In this document: piece after piece, positions 1 through 10,060 of the stretch
Position numbering within the stretch: position 1 is the stretch's first letter
Layout: each line of letters starts with the position of its first letter
Origin: Pseudoalteromonas aurantia 208
GTDB taxonomy: Bacteria > Pseudomonadota > Gammaproteobacteria > Enterobacterales > Alteromonadaceae
Reading direction: 5' to 3'
DNA length: 64,000 nt
Assembly (NCBI RefSeq): GCF_014858725.1
Contig: NZ_AQGV01000012.1
Coordinates: forward strand, 1,922,001-1,986,000
Position numbers and translations under genes: made by a program
Notes under the pieces: model-generated
The model's input: only the letters and a program-made list of their open reading frames with translations
Told to the model about the DNA's origin: nothing
Database searches by the model: none

Positions 1-949
1 TCATAACAATGCCCAACATAAAAATAAATGGCAGCATAGACAGCAAAGGAGGTACGGCCATATCTGGAGACAGTAACATAACAGCCATCGCACAGGTCAC
101 TATCGTAATAGTCGAGCCAGATAAATGAATAGTGGCACACAGGGGGACTGAGAAGTTCGCAACTTCTTCTTTTACACCATTCGCTTTGCTGGCCTTTAAT
201 GATACGGGAATAGTAGCGGCGCTCGACATTGTACCGATTGCTGTAAAATACGCAGGTAGCATATTACGTATTAACTCTAACGGGCTACGCTTTAATACAA
301 TACCACTGACAATATACAACACACTCAACCATAACCAATGCATAACAATAGCTGCAACCAATACAATACCGAATGTACTTAATGTATCAGCAACCGTTCC
401 AGCCACCGCCATTTCAGCAAATACCCCTGCAATATAAAATGGTAAAGCCGGAATAATTACCTTCGCCAAGAGAGCATCAATTATATCCCGCCCTTGATCC
501 GTGACATCTTTCAAGGCCTGTAAGTTAAGCTGACTTATCCCTATTCCAAAGATAAACGCTGTCGCTAACGCAGTCATCACGCCCATTAAAGGTGGAACTT
601 CCAATGCAATTAGGCTTTTTATTTCTGTCGAAGTCGCAGCCTCATATGTAATCGCACCATCAAAGAATGGAATAAATGCGTTGACTACCAGCACAGCTAA
701 TGTACCTGCAATCACTGTTGAACCATATGCAAACCCCACCGTTTTACCAAGTAAATGACCGGAGCCCTTAGGCAGTCCAGCAATACCCGAGGCGATAAAA
801 AATAAAATGATCAAAGGAATGGTGAAGCTAATAAGCTGACCAATAATGACTTTTGCAGTGTAAAGCAATTCAATTAATATAATTGGGAGATAAAAACCCG
901 CTGCAATTCCGCCTAAAATACCGGCGATAAGCTTTAAGATTAACGACAT
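1..949 (-). CDS. Dicarboxylate/amino acid:cation symporter (DAACS family), C-terminus cut by window edge
   Basis: Read on the minus strand from the ATG at 949, the frame is open for 316 codons and runs off the left edge. It encodes a very hydrophobic membrane protein starting MSLILKLIAGILGG. Near residue 235 there is a serine-rich re-entrant segment (TMSSAATIPVSLKAS), followed by FSVPLCATIHLSGSTITI. Together these resemble the substrate and sodium binding hairpin of the GltP/DctA/SstT family. Members carry Na+- or H+-coupled dicarboxylates or amino acids through the inner membrane; the substrate cannot be told from this sequence. The NMDG motif common in this family is replaced by HLSG, so it is a divergent branch. 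It lies divergent to the CBM9-like gene. Confidence 0.8.
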   Translation of the reverse strand, partial: MSLILKLIAGILGGIAAGFYLPIILIELLYTAKVIIGQLISFTIPLIILFFIASGIAGLPKGSGHLLGKTVGFAYGSTVIAGTLAVLVVNAFIPFFDGAITYEAATSTEIKSLIALEVPPLMGVMTALATAFIFGIGISQLNLQALKDVTDQGRDIIDALLAKVIIPALPFYIAGVFAEMAVAGTVADTLSTFGIVLVAAIVMHWLWLSVLYIVSGIVLKRSPLELIRNMLPAYFTAIGTMSSAATIPVSLKASKANGVKEEVANFSVPLCATIHLSGSTITIVTCAMAVMLLSPDMAVPPLLSMLPFIFMLGIVM

Positions 950-1148
950 AAAATTTCTCAAACTAGAACGATGACGTTTTTTACCATGTTTTCACATAAA
1001 AATGTTATAAATTCGGTGTTCTACGAAAGTAAATAGTGATTACCAGTCAGTGTCCCACTCTAATCTCATTAAAATGCACCCTGCCGCGTGTCGATTGTTA
1101 ATTAGAGTCGTATAATATTTAATAGAGATATATTTATGTGCAATTTCT

Positions 1149-3500
1149 ATGTTTAAAATGATAAAAAAAACGCTTATAGCAATGCCTATGTTATTGTCGG
1201 CGAGCTGTTTAGCTCAAACATCTCCTGAGCAACTTCCTTATATTAATCAATCAGCAAAAATTGACGGAAATCTAAACGAGCCAGTTTGGAAACACGCTAA
1301 AAAAATTACCATTAATAATGTCACTTGGCCATATGAAAATGAGGCTAGCCCAGTTGAAACGTCGGTGTTAGTATACGAAAATGGTACATCATTATTTCTC
1401 GGCTTTGAAGCCTCAGACTCAGACCCTTCGATGATACGAGCATTCTATCGAGATAGGGACCGCGCATGGAGCGATGATCTGGTTGGCATAAAAATTGATT
1501 CATTTAACAACAGTCGAAGCGCATATCAATTTTTCATCAACCCTCTTGGAGTTCAACAAGACTCAATTGAAAATGAACTCACCAATAGTGAAAGTACGTC
1601 TTGGGATGGCATTTGGGATAGTGCAGGACAAATCCATGATACAGGCTATATTGTTGAAGTAGAAATTCCGCTGCGAGTACTTAATTTTGATGATAGTCAA
1701 ACCATCAAAACAATGGCCATGGAGTTTGTGCGATTTTATCCTAGAAACGAGCGCCTTCGTCTATCCAATATGCAAATCACTCATGCAAATAGTTGCTGGA
1801 TATGCCAAATGCCAAAATACGCGGGGTTTGAGCAGGCTAAGCAAGGGAATAATCTCGCCATTATTCCCTCTCTTGTGTTAAGTAAATCTGAAACACGAGA
1901 GATTGATGGTGCCGATATAGAAGATTGGCAGAACGACAATAATACCGAACCAGGTTTAGACCTAAAATGGGCAATAACGCCTGATATGACATTAAACGCA
2001 ACACTCAACCCTGATTTTTCTCAAGTTGAAGCCGATACTGGACAGTTAAGTATTAATAATAGTTTTAGCCTATTCTTTCCTGAGAAACGCGCTTTTTTCT
2101 TAGACAATAGTGACTATTTCTCATCGTATTCTAACCTGATCCATACCCGTAACATTGCAGCACCAGATTACGGTGTGAAATTCACCAGTAACAAGCAAGG
2201 TCATACTTTCGCTGGGTTTATAGCGAATGATGAACATTTAAATGTTATGGTCCCAGGCAACCTTGGCTCTAACGTCGTCACATTAGAACAAGAAAGTGAC
2301 AATGCTGCTTTTCGTTACAGGTATGATCTAGATAATACCCTGTCTATTGGTACGACCGCGACACTAAGGCAAAGCGGTGACTATGAGAATAAGCTAATTA
2401 GCTTTGATAGTAAGTACCAACCAACTTCAAGTGATACACTAAAGGTGCAATTATTTTCATCTGATACCGAGTATTCTCAAGCTTTTATCGATGAACTATG
2501 TGATGGTGAAGACGGTGACTGTGACACAATAACCGCCCCCCCCTGCCAGCAATTTAAAGACTGTGATTATAACGAAAGTGTTCTGAGAACATTAAACAAA
2601 CAAAGTACCTCTGGCACAGGTTACCTTGTTAACTATGAGCATAACCAAAAACACTGGCGTGTATTTTCTAGCTACCGCAATCATGGTGCTGGGCTACGTT
2701 CTGACTTAGGGTTCATGTCACAGGTTGATTTTAACAAGTTCGTTGCAGGACTTGAGTACCGTTGGTACGGCGCTGAGCAGAGTTGGTGGAATCGCGCTCG
2801 ATGGTATTCAGATTGGGATATCACACATAATGATGATGGAGAGTTACTAGAAAAAGAAATTCAAAGTAACTTCGTCATTGATGGGCCGCTTCAAAGTGTC
2901 ATCGATTTTGGTGTTGACCACCGAAAACGCACTGGACTTAGACACGACAAAACACAACTTAGTATTGATGGAAATACGGATCTTTTCACCGAGAATCGGG
3001 TTTGGACCTATATGGAGTTTAAACCCATCTCAGGAGTATTTGCTGGCTTAAACCTACGAACAGGAAATAAAGTTGATTTGGCCAATAATCGTATCGGTCA
3101 GGAGTATTTTGCTCGCCCAACCATCCATGTTAATTTAGGGAAACACTTTGAGGTCCGCTTTAGACATACTTATGAAAATTTAAAGGCCGAAGGTGATGAT
3201 GTATATACGGCCAACCTAACGGATGTTCGGTTCACTTATCAATTTAATATTAACAGTTATCTTCGGTTTGCCATCATTCGCACCGACATTGACCGAAATA
3301 CATACAACTATGTAGATAATGATATCGATGCAACGTATAAAGGGCTAAGTTCACAGCTACTATACTCATACAAAATTAACCCTCAAACGGTGTTTTTTGC
3401 TGGTTATTCTGATAATGGCTATCAAGACGACGACCTTGAAACCCTAACCAAAGACAATAAAACCTTTTTCGCTAAATTTAGTTACGCGTGGTTAATGTAG
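1149..3500 (+). CDS. CBM9-like/DUF5916 outer-membrane protein
   Basis: A 783-residue exported protein. The signal peptide (MIKKTLIAMPMLLSASCLA) probably ends at about residue 22. Residues 30-215 have the layout of the carbohydrate-binding family 9-like domain found in DUF5916 proteins: the opening AKIDGNLNEPVWKHA, the stretch FLGFEASDSDP, and WDGIWDSAGQIHDTGYIVEV. Residues 270-783 are rich in alternating aromatic and polar residues and end in a terminal aromatic segment (FAKFSYAWLM). This fits an outer-membrane beta-barrel. The ligand is unknown, and sugar binding is only suggested by the fold. A TATAAT-like element lies at 1111-1116, but no good -35 box is visible. A second ATG at 1158 would give a tidier signal peptide. 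Confidence 0.75.
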   Translation: MFKMIKKTLIAMPMLLSASCLAQTSPEQLPYINQSAKIDGNLNEPVWKHAKKITINNVTWPYENEASPVETSVLVYENGTSLFLGFEASDSDPSMIRAFYRDRDRAWSDDLVGIKIDSFNNSRSAYQFFINPLGVQQDSIENELTNSESTSWDGIWDSAGQIHDTGYIVEVEIPLRVLNFDDSQTIKTMAMEFVRFYPRNERLRLSNMQITHANSCWICQMPKYAGFEQAKQGNNLAIIPSLVLSKSETREIDGADIEDWQNDNNTEPGLDLKWAITPDMTLNATLNPDFSQVEADTGQLSINNSFSLFFPEKRAFFLDNSDYFSSYSNLIHTRNIAAPDYGVKFTSNKQGHTFAGFIANDEHLNVMVPGNLGSNVVTLEQESDNAAFRYRYDLDNTLSIGTTATLRQSGDYENKLISFDSKYQPTSSDTLKVQLFSSDTEYSQAFIDELCDGEDGDCDTITAPPCQQFKDCDYNESVLRTLNKQSTSGTGYLVNYEHNQKHWRVFSSYRNHGAGLRSDLGFMSQVDFNKFVAGLEYRWYGAEQSWWNRARWYSDWDITHNDDGELLEKEIQSNFVIDGPLQSVIDFGVDHRKRTGLRHDKTQLSIDGNTDLFTENRVWTYMEFKPISGVFAGLNLRTGNKVDLANNRIGQEYFARPTIHVNLGKHFEVRFRHTYENLKAEGDDVYTANLTDVRFTYQFNINSYLRFAIIRTDIDRNTYNYVDNDIDATYKGLSSQLLYSYKINPQTVFFAGYSDNGYQDDDLETLTKDNKTFFAKFSYAWLM

Positions 3501-3530
3501 GAATAATAAACAGTTTTTTTATTTCGTTTA

Positions 3531-3579
3531 GCTATAAGCAATTTTAATATATCTTATAGCCATTCTTTACTTCTTTTTT
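3531..3579 (+). terminator. Hairpin downstream of the CBM9-like gene
   Basis: GCTATAAG at 3531-3538 pairs perfectly with CTTATAGC at 3553-3560 across a 14-nt AT-rich loop. A T-rich run ending in TTTTTT follows. The stem is weak, so this is a likely but not certain terminator between the barrel gene and cysK. Confidence 0.4.
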
Positions 3580-3636
3580 CATTTAAGCCAAGTAAAGTGT
3601 GGCAATAAGTAAACCTAAAGTACCTAAGGGAACACA

Positions 3637-4605
3637 ATGTCTAAAATTTTCGCTGATAACACACACACGATAGGTCAAACTCCAATCGTGAAACTTAACC
3701 GAGTGACAGGTGGTAATGTATACGCCAAAATAGAAGCACGTAACCCAAGCTTTAGTGTTAAGTGCCGTATCGGTTCATCAATGATTTGGGAAGCTGAAAA
3801 ATCAGGTTTGTTAACCGAAGGCAAAGAGCTAATTGAGCCTACCTCTGGCAATACAGGTATTGCACTTGCTTTTGTGGCTGCAGCACGTGGCTACAAACTC
3901 ACTCTAACAATGCCAAATACCATGAGCTTAGAACGCCGTAAATTGCTTAAAGCATTAGGTGCTAATTTAGTATTAACCGAAGGCGCTAAAGGCATGAAGG
4001 GGGCTATCGATAAAGCCAATGAAATTCAGGCTAGTGACCCTAGTAAATATGTTTTATTACAACAATTTGAAAATCCAGCTAACCCCAAAATTCACTTTGA
4101 AACTACCGGCCCAGAAATCTTTGAAACGATGGAAGGTAAAGTTGACTACTTTGTCGCCGGAGTAGGCACGGGCGGTACTATATCTGGTACTTCTCGTTAT
4201 TTAAAGCAAGAAAAAGGCCTTGATGTAAAAGCGATTGCTGTTGAACCAACAGACTCGCCAGTCATTACACAAACACTTGCAGGTGACGAAGTTAAACCGG
4301 GCCCACACAAAATTCAAGGTATTGGAGCTGGGTTCATTCCTGGTAACTTAGACTTAGAGCTTATCGATGGCACTGAACTTGTTTCAAACGAAGATGCGAT
4401 TGCTATGGCACATCAACTTATGAAAGACGAAGGTATTTTGGTCGGAATTTCATCTGGTGCAGCTGTTGTCGCGGCTAAACGCATTGCTGAAAAGCCAGAA
4501 AATGCAGACAAGAATATTGTCGTTATTTTACCTAGCGCAACAGAGCGTTACTTATCTAGCCCTATGTTTGCTGATGAGTTCTCTGATCAAGAGCTTGTAC
4601 AATAA
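3637..4605 (+). CDS. cysK: Cysteine synthase A (O-acetylserine sulfhydrylase)
   Basis: A cytosolic PLP enzyme that makes L-cysteine from O-acetyl-L-serine and sulfide. The 322 residues match CysK in length. The PLP lysine is K42 in NPSFSVKCR. The substrate loop TSGNTG and the phosphate-binding loop [13 protein letters not shown] are intact, and the GISSGAA motif near residue 270 is present. The C-terminus carries extra residues (SDQELVQ). A clear rho-independent terminator follows, so the gene is probably transcribed alone. No other cysteine-pathway gene is adjacent. The diflavin reductase at 58.6 kb is unlikely to belong with it. Confidence 0.95.
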   Translation: MSKIFADNTHTIGQTPIVKLNRVTGGNVYAKIEARNPSFSVKCRIGSSMIWEAEKSGLLTEGKELIEPTSGNTGIALAFVAAARGYKLTLTMPNTMSLERRKLLKALGANLVLTEGAKGMKGAIDKANEIQASDPSKYVLLQQFENPANPKIHFETTGPEIFETMEGKVDYFVAGVGTGGTISGTSRYLKQEKGLDVKAIAVEPTDSPVITQTLAGDEVKPGPHKIQGIGAGFIPGNLDLELIDGTELVSNEDAIAMAHQLMKDEGILVGISSGAAVVAAKRIAEKPENADKNIVVILPSATERYLSSPMFADEFSDQELVQ

Positions 4606-4620
4606 TTACAAATTCACAAT

Positions 4621-4650
4621 AAAAAAACCGGCTTAAAGCCGGTTTTTTTA
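4621..4650 (+). terminator. Rho-independent terminator of cysK
   Basis: AACCGGCTT and AAGCCGGTT form a GC-rich stem flanked by an A run and a run of seven T. It begins about 15 bp after the cysK stop. Confidence 0.9.
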
Positions 4651-4740
4651 TTCCCCCTACATTTACACACTTCATTCAATGAATAATAAGGAAAATTTAC
4701 CTACACTTATTGATATAATTAATGATCACGGCATTCCACT

Positions 4741-5634
4741 ATGCGTTGGATTCTTATTCTTAGTTTTTGCTTTTTTCATCTTTATGCCCATGCAGCAATT
4801 AACGTTGGTTACTTTAAAAACGCCAAATACCACCTAGTGCAGGGGTCTAAGCATAAGACCGGCTATCTATACAATGCCGAAGCAACGAAAGGGCAACTAC
4901 ATATTGTCACATTAGACTGGCCCCCCTACATAGGTAACGCATTGTGCAACAAAGGGTGGGTGTTTCAATTTGCAGTATCGCTGCTCGCCGAACAAGGCTA
5001 TAGTATTTTCATTGAATTTTTGCCATGGGCACGTGCCGTCAGAGCTGTAGAGCTTGGTAAAGCCGATATCTTAATGCCTGAGTATTATATTGAAGATTCG
5101 GCCCCCTCTGATTACGTCAAAAACAAAACGCGCCGAGAAGTATTAGCACTGTCCAACTCATTTTCAGGTGGTGAGATTGGTTTTCTCAAGCGTAAAGGCG
5201 ACCCTGACCGATTTAGTGGTAATTTAAGCTCTCTTAAAGGTGAGAAAATAGGCGTCGTACGCGGATACCAAAATACCCCTGAGTTCGATGCCATGATGGA
5301 CAACAACGAGTTTGCAATCGTAGAAGCTGTTGATGATTTACAGTTAGTCAAGCTACTCGTGGGCGGTAGAGTAAACCTCATTATAGGAGATCCAACGGTA
5401 TTGCGATTTACCGTCAATTATTCTGACTTATCAAAACCAGAAAAGGTCACTTTATTGAGAAATATTGATGATGAGACCAAACCAATTAAATACAACCATC
5501 TTTATTTTGCACTCAGTAAAAATAAACCTAAGTGGCGCACTGTCCTTTCCGATATCAATCGTGCTTTATATATGTTTGAAAATAGTGAAGAAACAAACCG
5601 TATAATAGAAATGGGTAGCTCTGAGTGTTTCTAG
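4741..5634 (+). CDS. Periplasmic solute-binding protein of the SBP_bac_3 type
   Basis: A 297-residue exported protein. The signal peptide is MRWILILSFCFFHLYAHA, with probable cleavage before AINVGY. The mature part has the bacterial extracellular solute-binding family 3 layout: HIVTLDWPPYIG near residue 58, FLPWARAVRAVELGKADILMP near residue 97, LKGEKIGVVRGY near residue 166, and VGGRVNLIIGD near residue 205. Such proteins usually bind amino acids for ABC importers, but no permease or ATPase gene is adjacent. Orphan members of this type, common in marine gammaproteobacteria, are mostly of unknown function. An arginine-binding ABC role cannot be assumed here. Confidence 0.75.
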   Translation: MRWILILSFCFFHLYAHAAINVGYFKNAKYHLVQGSKHKTGYLYNAEATKGQLHIVTLDWPPYIGNALCNKGWVFQFAVSLLAEQGYSIFIEFLPWARAVRAVELGKADILMPEYYIEDSAPSDYVKNKTRREVLALSNSFSGGEIGFLKRKGDPDRFSGNLSSLKGEKIGVVRGYQNTPEFDAMMDNNEFAIVEAVDDLQLVKLLVGGRVNLIIGDPTVLRFTVNYSDLSKPEKVTLLRNIDDETKPIKYNHLYFALSKNKPKWRTVLSDINRALYMFENSEETNRIIEMGSSECF

Positions 5635-5660
5635 GAAAAAATACCTGAGATAAAAAACAT

Positions 5661-5687
5661 AAAGGGAGCAGTATCACTCCCCTTTTT
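5661..5687. terminator. Hairpin between convergent genes
   Basis: AAAGGGAG and CTCCCCTTTTT form an imperfect stem with one extra C. It sits between the stop of the solute-binding gene and the stop of the convergent RIO kinase gene, so it may serve both strands. Confidence 0.6.
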
Positions 5688-5706
5688 ATCACAAAGATAG
5701 TAGATA

Positions 5707-6564
5707 TTACCCAATATCGTCTTGGCCGTTTATCCGTGCTTGCCGCTCTTGCTCTTCTAACATAGCTGCATTGATTTCCTCTAATACAGAACCGACATCT
5801 GCAGCTTGGAAATCATCTTCATATAAACCAGTCAAAGCTGAGTTTTCAGTCAGACTCCCCTCTTCAAACAATGCCCATATTTCTTTTGCATAATTAGTTT
5901 GCAGTAAAGCTGGCGCATATTCACCATAGTAGCGACGCATATTATTTACATCACGTTCGAACATAGCTTGGGCACTATTGTTGGCCGCAGCATTCACCGC
6001 TTGTGGTAAATCAATAATTACAGGGCCTGAATCATCCACTAACACATTAAATTCAGAAAGGTCTCCATGTATCAGGCCTGTGCAAAGCATCAGCCGAATA
6101 TAATGAACCATCAGAGTGTACTGTCTAATGGCTTCTTCTTCTGACAAACTTATCGCACCAAGTTGTGGTGCTACGTTACCTTCTGCATCAGAAACTAACT
6201 CCATAAGTAGCACACCATCGACACAACAATAGGTTGCAGGCACACGTACATTGGCTGCCGCCAAGCGTGACAAAGCATCAACTTCTGCATTTTGCCATAT
6301 TTCTTCTTCGAGCTGACGACCATAGTTTGAGCGTTTACCCATTGCCCTAGCTTGGCGTCCCCCCCTTACTTTTCGACCTTCTTGATATTGTGCCGCCTTT
6401 TTAAAACTACGTTTCATTGCATCTTTATACACTTTGGCACAACGAATATGCTCACCGCAGCGCACAACAAAAACATCAGCCTCTTTGCCGCTCATTAGCC
6501 GGCTTATGACCGCATCAATTAAACCATCATCAACAAGTGGTTGTAGGCGTTTAGGTATTTTCAC
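5707..6564 (-). CDS. RIO1-type serine/threonine protein kinase
   Basis: A 285-residue atypical protein kinase. The nucleotide loop SGKEADVFVV is at residues 25-34. The ATP-binding lysine lies in IRCAKVYK. The catalytic loop is HGDLSEFNVL near residue 168. The metal-binding aspartate is in VIIDLPQAV, the RIO equivalent of DFG. The basic stretch FKKAAQYQEGRKVRGGRQAR is typical of bacterial RIO homologues such as Pseudomonas PA4780. RIO1/RIO2 act in ribosome maturation in archaea and eukaryotes; the bacterial targets are largely unknown. It is cytosolic and stands alone, convergent to the solute-binding gene. Confidence 0.85.
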   Translation of the reverse strand: MKIPKRLQPLVDDGLIDAVISRLMSGKEADVFVVRCGEHIRCAKVYKDAMKRSFKKAAQYQEGRKVRGGRQARAMGKRSNYGRQLEEEIWQNAEVDALSRLAAANVRVPATYCCVDGVLLMELVSDAEGNVAPQLGAISLSEEEAIRQYTLMVHYIRLMLCTGLIHGDLSEFNVLVDDSGPVIIDLPQAVNAAANNSAQAMFERDVNNMRRYYGEYAPALLQTNYAKEIWALFEEGSLTENSALTGLYEDDFQAADVGSVLEEINAAMLEEQERQARINGQDDIG

Positions 6565-6811
6565 GGGGTCCCTGTTTAGTTTGATTAATAAACTTAGTTA
6601 GTGGTTTTGTCGCAAGGCGATACTTACCGAAATTAACAAATACACTAAAAAGTAACTATGACTCCTAGTGCAATACTCATCGTATCATTACTTTATTGCT
6701 AAAGGGTAGACATCGTCTCTAATTCTAAAAATAAGTGCGATTTTTGGTAACAAACAATCTTTTTATAGTTTCAAAACCAACACAGCTAACGACTTATTTT
6801 AGAGGCAATGT

Positions 6812-6835
6812 AAAAAGGGCCATATTAGGCCCTTT
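6812..6835 (-). terminator. Rho-independent terminator of putP
   Basis: On the minus strand AAGGGCC, a six-base loop and GGCCCTTTTT form a compact stem with a T run, just past the putP stop. Confidence 0.85.
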
Positions 6836-6853
6836 CATGCACTCTTTTCATTG

Positions 6854-8332
6854 TTATAAATTACTTTGTACTTTTTTAAATAAGTCTTGTATTCGTTCAT
6901 GAGGCGCTGACGTCATTGAGCTCACCAGAATTATCGTCAATGCAGAAACAATGAAGCCAGGAACAATTTCATAAATATGACTACTTAAGCTTTGCCCAGC
7001 TACTTCAATTGGTGCATAAATCCAAACTAGCACTGTCACAGCACCAGAAATCATACCAGCTAGTGCGCCTGCAAAATTCATTCTTTGCCAGAACAAGCTT
7101 AATAACACAAGAGGTCCAAATGCTGCGCCAAAACCTGCCCACGCATTACTGACCAAATCGAGTATTGAACTGTTTCTATCATACGCTAAATAAATCGCGA
7201 GTATCGCAACTGCAGCAACACTAATACGCCCAACCAAGACAAGCTCTTTGTCTGTTGCATTTCGATTTATGAATATTTTATAAAAGTCTTCAGTTAATGA
7301 GCTCGAGCTAACTAAAAGTTGTGACGAGATTGTGCTCATAATTGCCGCCAATATTGCAGCCAATAAAAATCCTGCTATGAGCGGGTGAAATAGGAGTTCA
7401 GACAACACTAAAAAAATGGTCTCTGGGTCATTCACAACAATACCATTCTCATGTGTGTAAGCTGCACCAAACACACCTGTCGCAACCGCCCCCAGTGCTG
7501 CAATGATCATCCAACTCATTCCTATACGACGTGCAGTTGGCATATCTTTCACACTTTTTACTGACATAAAGCGCACTATAATATGGGGTTGACCAAAATA
7601 ACCCAGCCCCCAAGACATCGCAGAAATAATTCCTATTGCGCCACCAGCGCCTATCCACGTAAGCATTTGTGGGTTAACCGCCTCAAGCGTAGATGATAGC
7701 GGGTTATCTAATAATGAATATGTTACGGCAGGGACCAATATTAATGCGATAAACATAATACAGCCTTGTACGAAGTCGGTTAAGCTAACAGCTAAGAAGC
7801 CTCCAAATAATGTATATAAAACCACAACGCCTGTAGTAATATACAGCCCAGATTCATAACTCATTCCAAACGAGTTTTCGAACAACTTACCGCCAGCCAC
7901 CACACCAGATGATGTATAAAGCGTAAAAAACACGATAATCACCAGCGCAGATACAATACGTAACGCATTACCTTTATCTTCAAATCGATTAGCAAAATAA
8001 TCAGGGATCGTAATAGCATCATTAGCAAGCTCGGTATAAACCCGCAATCTAGGTGCAACCAGTAAATAATTTAACCAAGCACCGATAACCAAACCAATCG
8101 CAATCCACGTACTGCTAAACCCTGTCACGAACATTGCCCCAGGCAAGCCCATTAATATCCAGCCACTCATATCAGATGCGCCTGCCGATAAAGCGGCAAC
8201 ACTTGGTGATAGACTACGGCCACCTAGCATATAACCTGATACATCACTTGTCGATTTACGGTAAGCATATAAACCTATGCCCAACATAACTGCAAAATAC
8301 AGTACTAATGAAATAATCGTACCTAATTCCAA
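6854..8332 (-). CDS. putP: Sodium/proline symporter
   Basis: An inner-membrane SSS-family carrier that couples Na+ entry to proline uptake. The family signature GYMLGGRSL, then SAGASDMSGW and LMGLPGA, lies in the first 75 residues. About thirteen hydrophobic segments follow. I place the start at the TTG at 8332. An AAGGAG ribosome-binding site lies six bases upstream of it, and the protein then begins at the same point as E. coli PutP, giving 492 residues. A longer reading from a TTG at 8365 is possible but would translate through that ribosome-binding site. No putA or proline-catabolism gene is in the window. The divergent neighbour is the EAL-HDOD gene. Confidence 0.9.
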   Translation of the reverse strand: MELGTIISLVLYFAVMLGIGLYAYRKSTSDVSGYMLGGRSLSPSVAALSAGASDMSGWILMGLPGAMFVTGFSSTWIAIGLVIGAWLNYLLVAPRLRVYTELANDAITIPDYFANRFEDKGNALRIVSALVIIVFFTLYTSSGVVAGGKLFENSFGMSYESGLYITTGVVVLYTLFGGFLAVSLTDFVQGCIMFIALILVPAVTYSLLDNPLSSTLEAVNPQMLTWIGAGGAIGIISAMSWGLGYFGQPHIIVRFMSVKSVKDMPTARRIGMSWMIIAALGAVATGVFGAAYTHENGIVVNDPETIFLVLSELLFHPLIAGFLLAAILAAIMSTISSQLLVSSSSLTEDFYKIFINRNATDKELVLVGRISVAAVAILAIYLAYDRNSSILDLVSNAWAGFGAAFGPLVLLSLFWQRMNFAGALAGMISGAVTVLVWIYAPIEVAGQSLSSHIYEIVPGFIVSALTIILVSSMTSAPHERIQDLFKKVQSNL

Positions 8333-8614
8333 AGCTATCTCCTTCAATGAGAGCACTCTTGTCAATGATAATTATCCAACAACCGTCTTTCTGATTGTCA
8401 TTAAATAAAGCGCTTTATTAGTTTTGCGTGACTATAACACGTCTACTTCCTCTACCCCAGTACAGCATGGTTACCCTACAAATATCCAGTTGAAAAACCT
8501 AAATGAGCCATTAAATTAATACCAAAAGACGAAACAATTATAAAAAAATAATGAATTACTACGCAACATCACTTATATTGAAATTATAGTTGTATTAAAA
8601 GAGACCTGTTGTAG

Positions 8615-9838
8615 ATGTATTTTTATGCTGCCCGCCAACCTATTTTAGACATCAACAAAGAATTAGTAGGCTATGAACTGCTTTTTCGTGACGGAGTTGA
8701 CAATGTTTTTCCAAATATTGATGGGGACGAAGCAACATCTCGCTTAATTGAAGGAAGCCAATTCAATTTTGGATTGGATGATTTGACAGACAATAAGCCC
8801 GCCTATATCAACTTTACCCTTGAAACGTTATTAAAAGGCTACCCAACCATGCTCAACCGAGAGCAGATTGTGGTTGAAATCCTAGAAACCGTGCAGCCAG
8901 GAAAGCGGCTGCTGGCTGCCGTACAAGATCTCAAAGATAAAGGCTATACAATTGCTCTAGATGACTATCAACATCAAAAAGTATGGCGACACTTCTATCC
9001 ATTTATTGATCAAATTAAAGTTGACTTCCTTGCCACATCACACGCAGAAATACTAGAAATTATCGATGCGACTAAAGGCTTCAACAACATAAAACTAGTT
9101 GCTGAAAAAGTCGAAACATATGAGCAGTACCAGCAAGCGATTGATTGGGGGTTTAGCTTATTTCAAGGTTTCTTTTTTGCTAAACCTGAAATGGTACAAA
9201 GTAAAGCCCTCCCACCTTCAGAAATGGCCCTCGCAGAACTACTGTATGAAACGTCCAGTGTCGATGTCGATTTACAAAGAATAACTGCTGTTTTTGAACG
9301 TGATGTTAACTTATCTTATAAACTTTTAAGGTATTCTAACTCTGCTGCATTTAAGCGTAGAGCAGAAATAAGTACGATTAAACAAGCGCTTGTAGTGCTT
9401 GGTAACGCAGAGTTAAAAAAGTTTCTGTCACTATTGTTCGCTGCACAGGTCTCTGCTGAAAAGCCAATGGAGCTTATTAAGCTATCACTAACCCGAGCTC
9501 GTTTTTGTGAACTGTTAGCAACCAAGAGAAATGATAAGCACAATATAGGCAGCGCGTTTCTATCGGGTATGATGTCGCTGATGGACGCCATACTTGACGA
9601 GACCATGGACAGTGTAATGAGTAAACTACCTCTGGTTATCGAAATAAAAGATGCGTTACTCAATGGTGATGGAGTGCTCGCCACATACTTATCAATTGCG
9701 ATGGATTATGAACAAGCGCAATGGGAAAAAGCACAACAAACCTGTGCAGACCTAAAGCTAGACTCGACCTGCTTACCTGAAATTTATAGTGATGCAGTCA
9801 ATTGGAGTAACGAACAAATGCAAGTCATCGAGCGCTAA
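8615..9838 (+). CDS. EAL-HDOD signalling protein (YuxH/CdgJ type)
   Basis: A 407-residue cytosolic protein. The N-terminal 200 residues are an EAL-like domain beginning YAARQPILDINKELVGYELLFRD. The signature that should read EAL-R is ELLFR. Residues 200-400 form an HDOD domain (LLRYSNSAAF, VVLGNAELKKFL). In Vibrio cholerae the protein CdgJ has the same layout and influences motility. Because the EAL motif is degenerate, c-di-GMP hydrolysis is doubtful and a binding or regulatory role is more likely. It is monocistronic as far as can be seen. Confidence 0.85.
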   Translation: MYFYAARQPILDINKELVGYELLFRDGVDNVFPNIDGDEATSRLIEGSQFNFGLDDLTDNKPAYINFTLETLLKGYPTMLNREQIVVEILETVQPGKRLLAAVQDLKDKGYTIALDDYQHQKVWRHFYPFIDQIKVDFLATSHAEILEIIDATKGFNNIKLVAEKVETYEQYQQAIDWGFSLFQGFFFAKPEMVQSKALPPSEMALAELLYETSSVDVDLQRITAVFERDVNLSYKLLRYSNSAAFKRRAEISTIKQALVVLGNAELKKFLSLLFAAQVSAEKPMELIKLSLTRARFCELLATKRNDKHNIGSAFLSGMMSLMDAILDETMDSVMSKLPLVIEIKDALLNGDGVLATYLSIAMDYEQAQWEKAQQTCADLKLDSTCLPEIYSDAVNWSNEQMQVIER

Positions 9839-9951
9839 CGCGCTCATACTTAACCCTCCTCGTATACATGCTTTTTTTATGGTCACTCCCCCTCTTAACT
9901 GTAACAACATAGACCAACCAATTATATTCTTTAGCGTAACAATACCTCATA

Positions 9952-9965
9952 TTGACCTACATCAA
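9952..9965. promoter_or_regulatory. FNR/Dnr-like box upstream of the copper receptor
   Basis: TTGAC-CTAC-ATCAA differs from the FNR consensus TTGAT-N4-ATCAA at one base of ten. It is centred about 100 bp before the receptor start codon. A possible -10 (GACAAT) at 9992-9997 would put the box near -45 relative to transcription, close to the activator position. Which CRP/FNR-family protein binds is not shown by the sequence. Confidence 0.55.
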
Positions 9966-10060
9966 AATTACTGTAAAACCAGTCTTGATGCGACAATCTG
10001 TCACACTCCAAACCGACGCTAAACATATAAAATCCATCACAATTTAATGACTGAGACTCA

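Noticed and set aside
132-437. Plus-strand 101-codon frame
   Set aside because: It is antisense to the clearly coding DAACS symporter and has no recognisable features.
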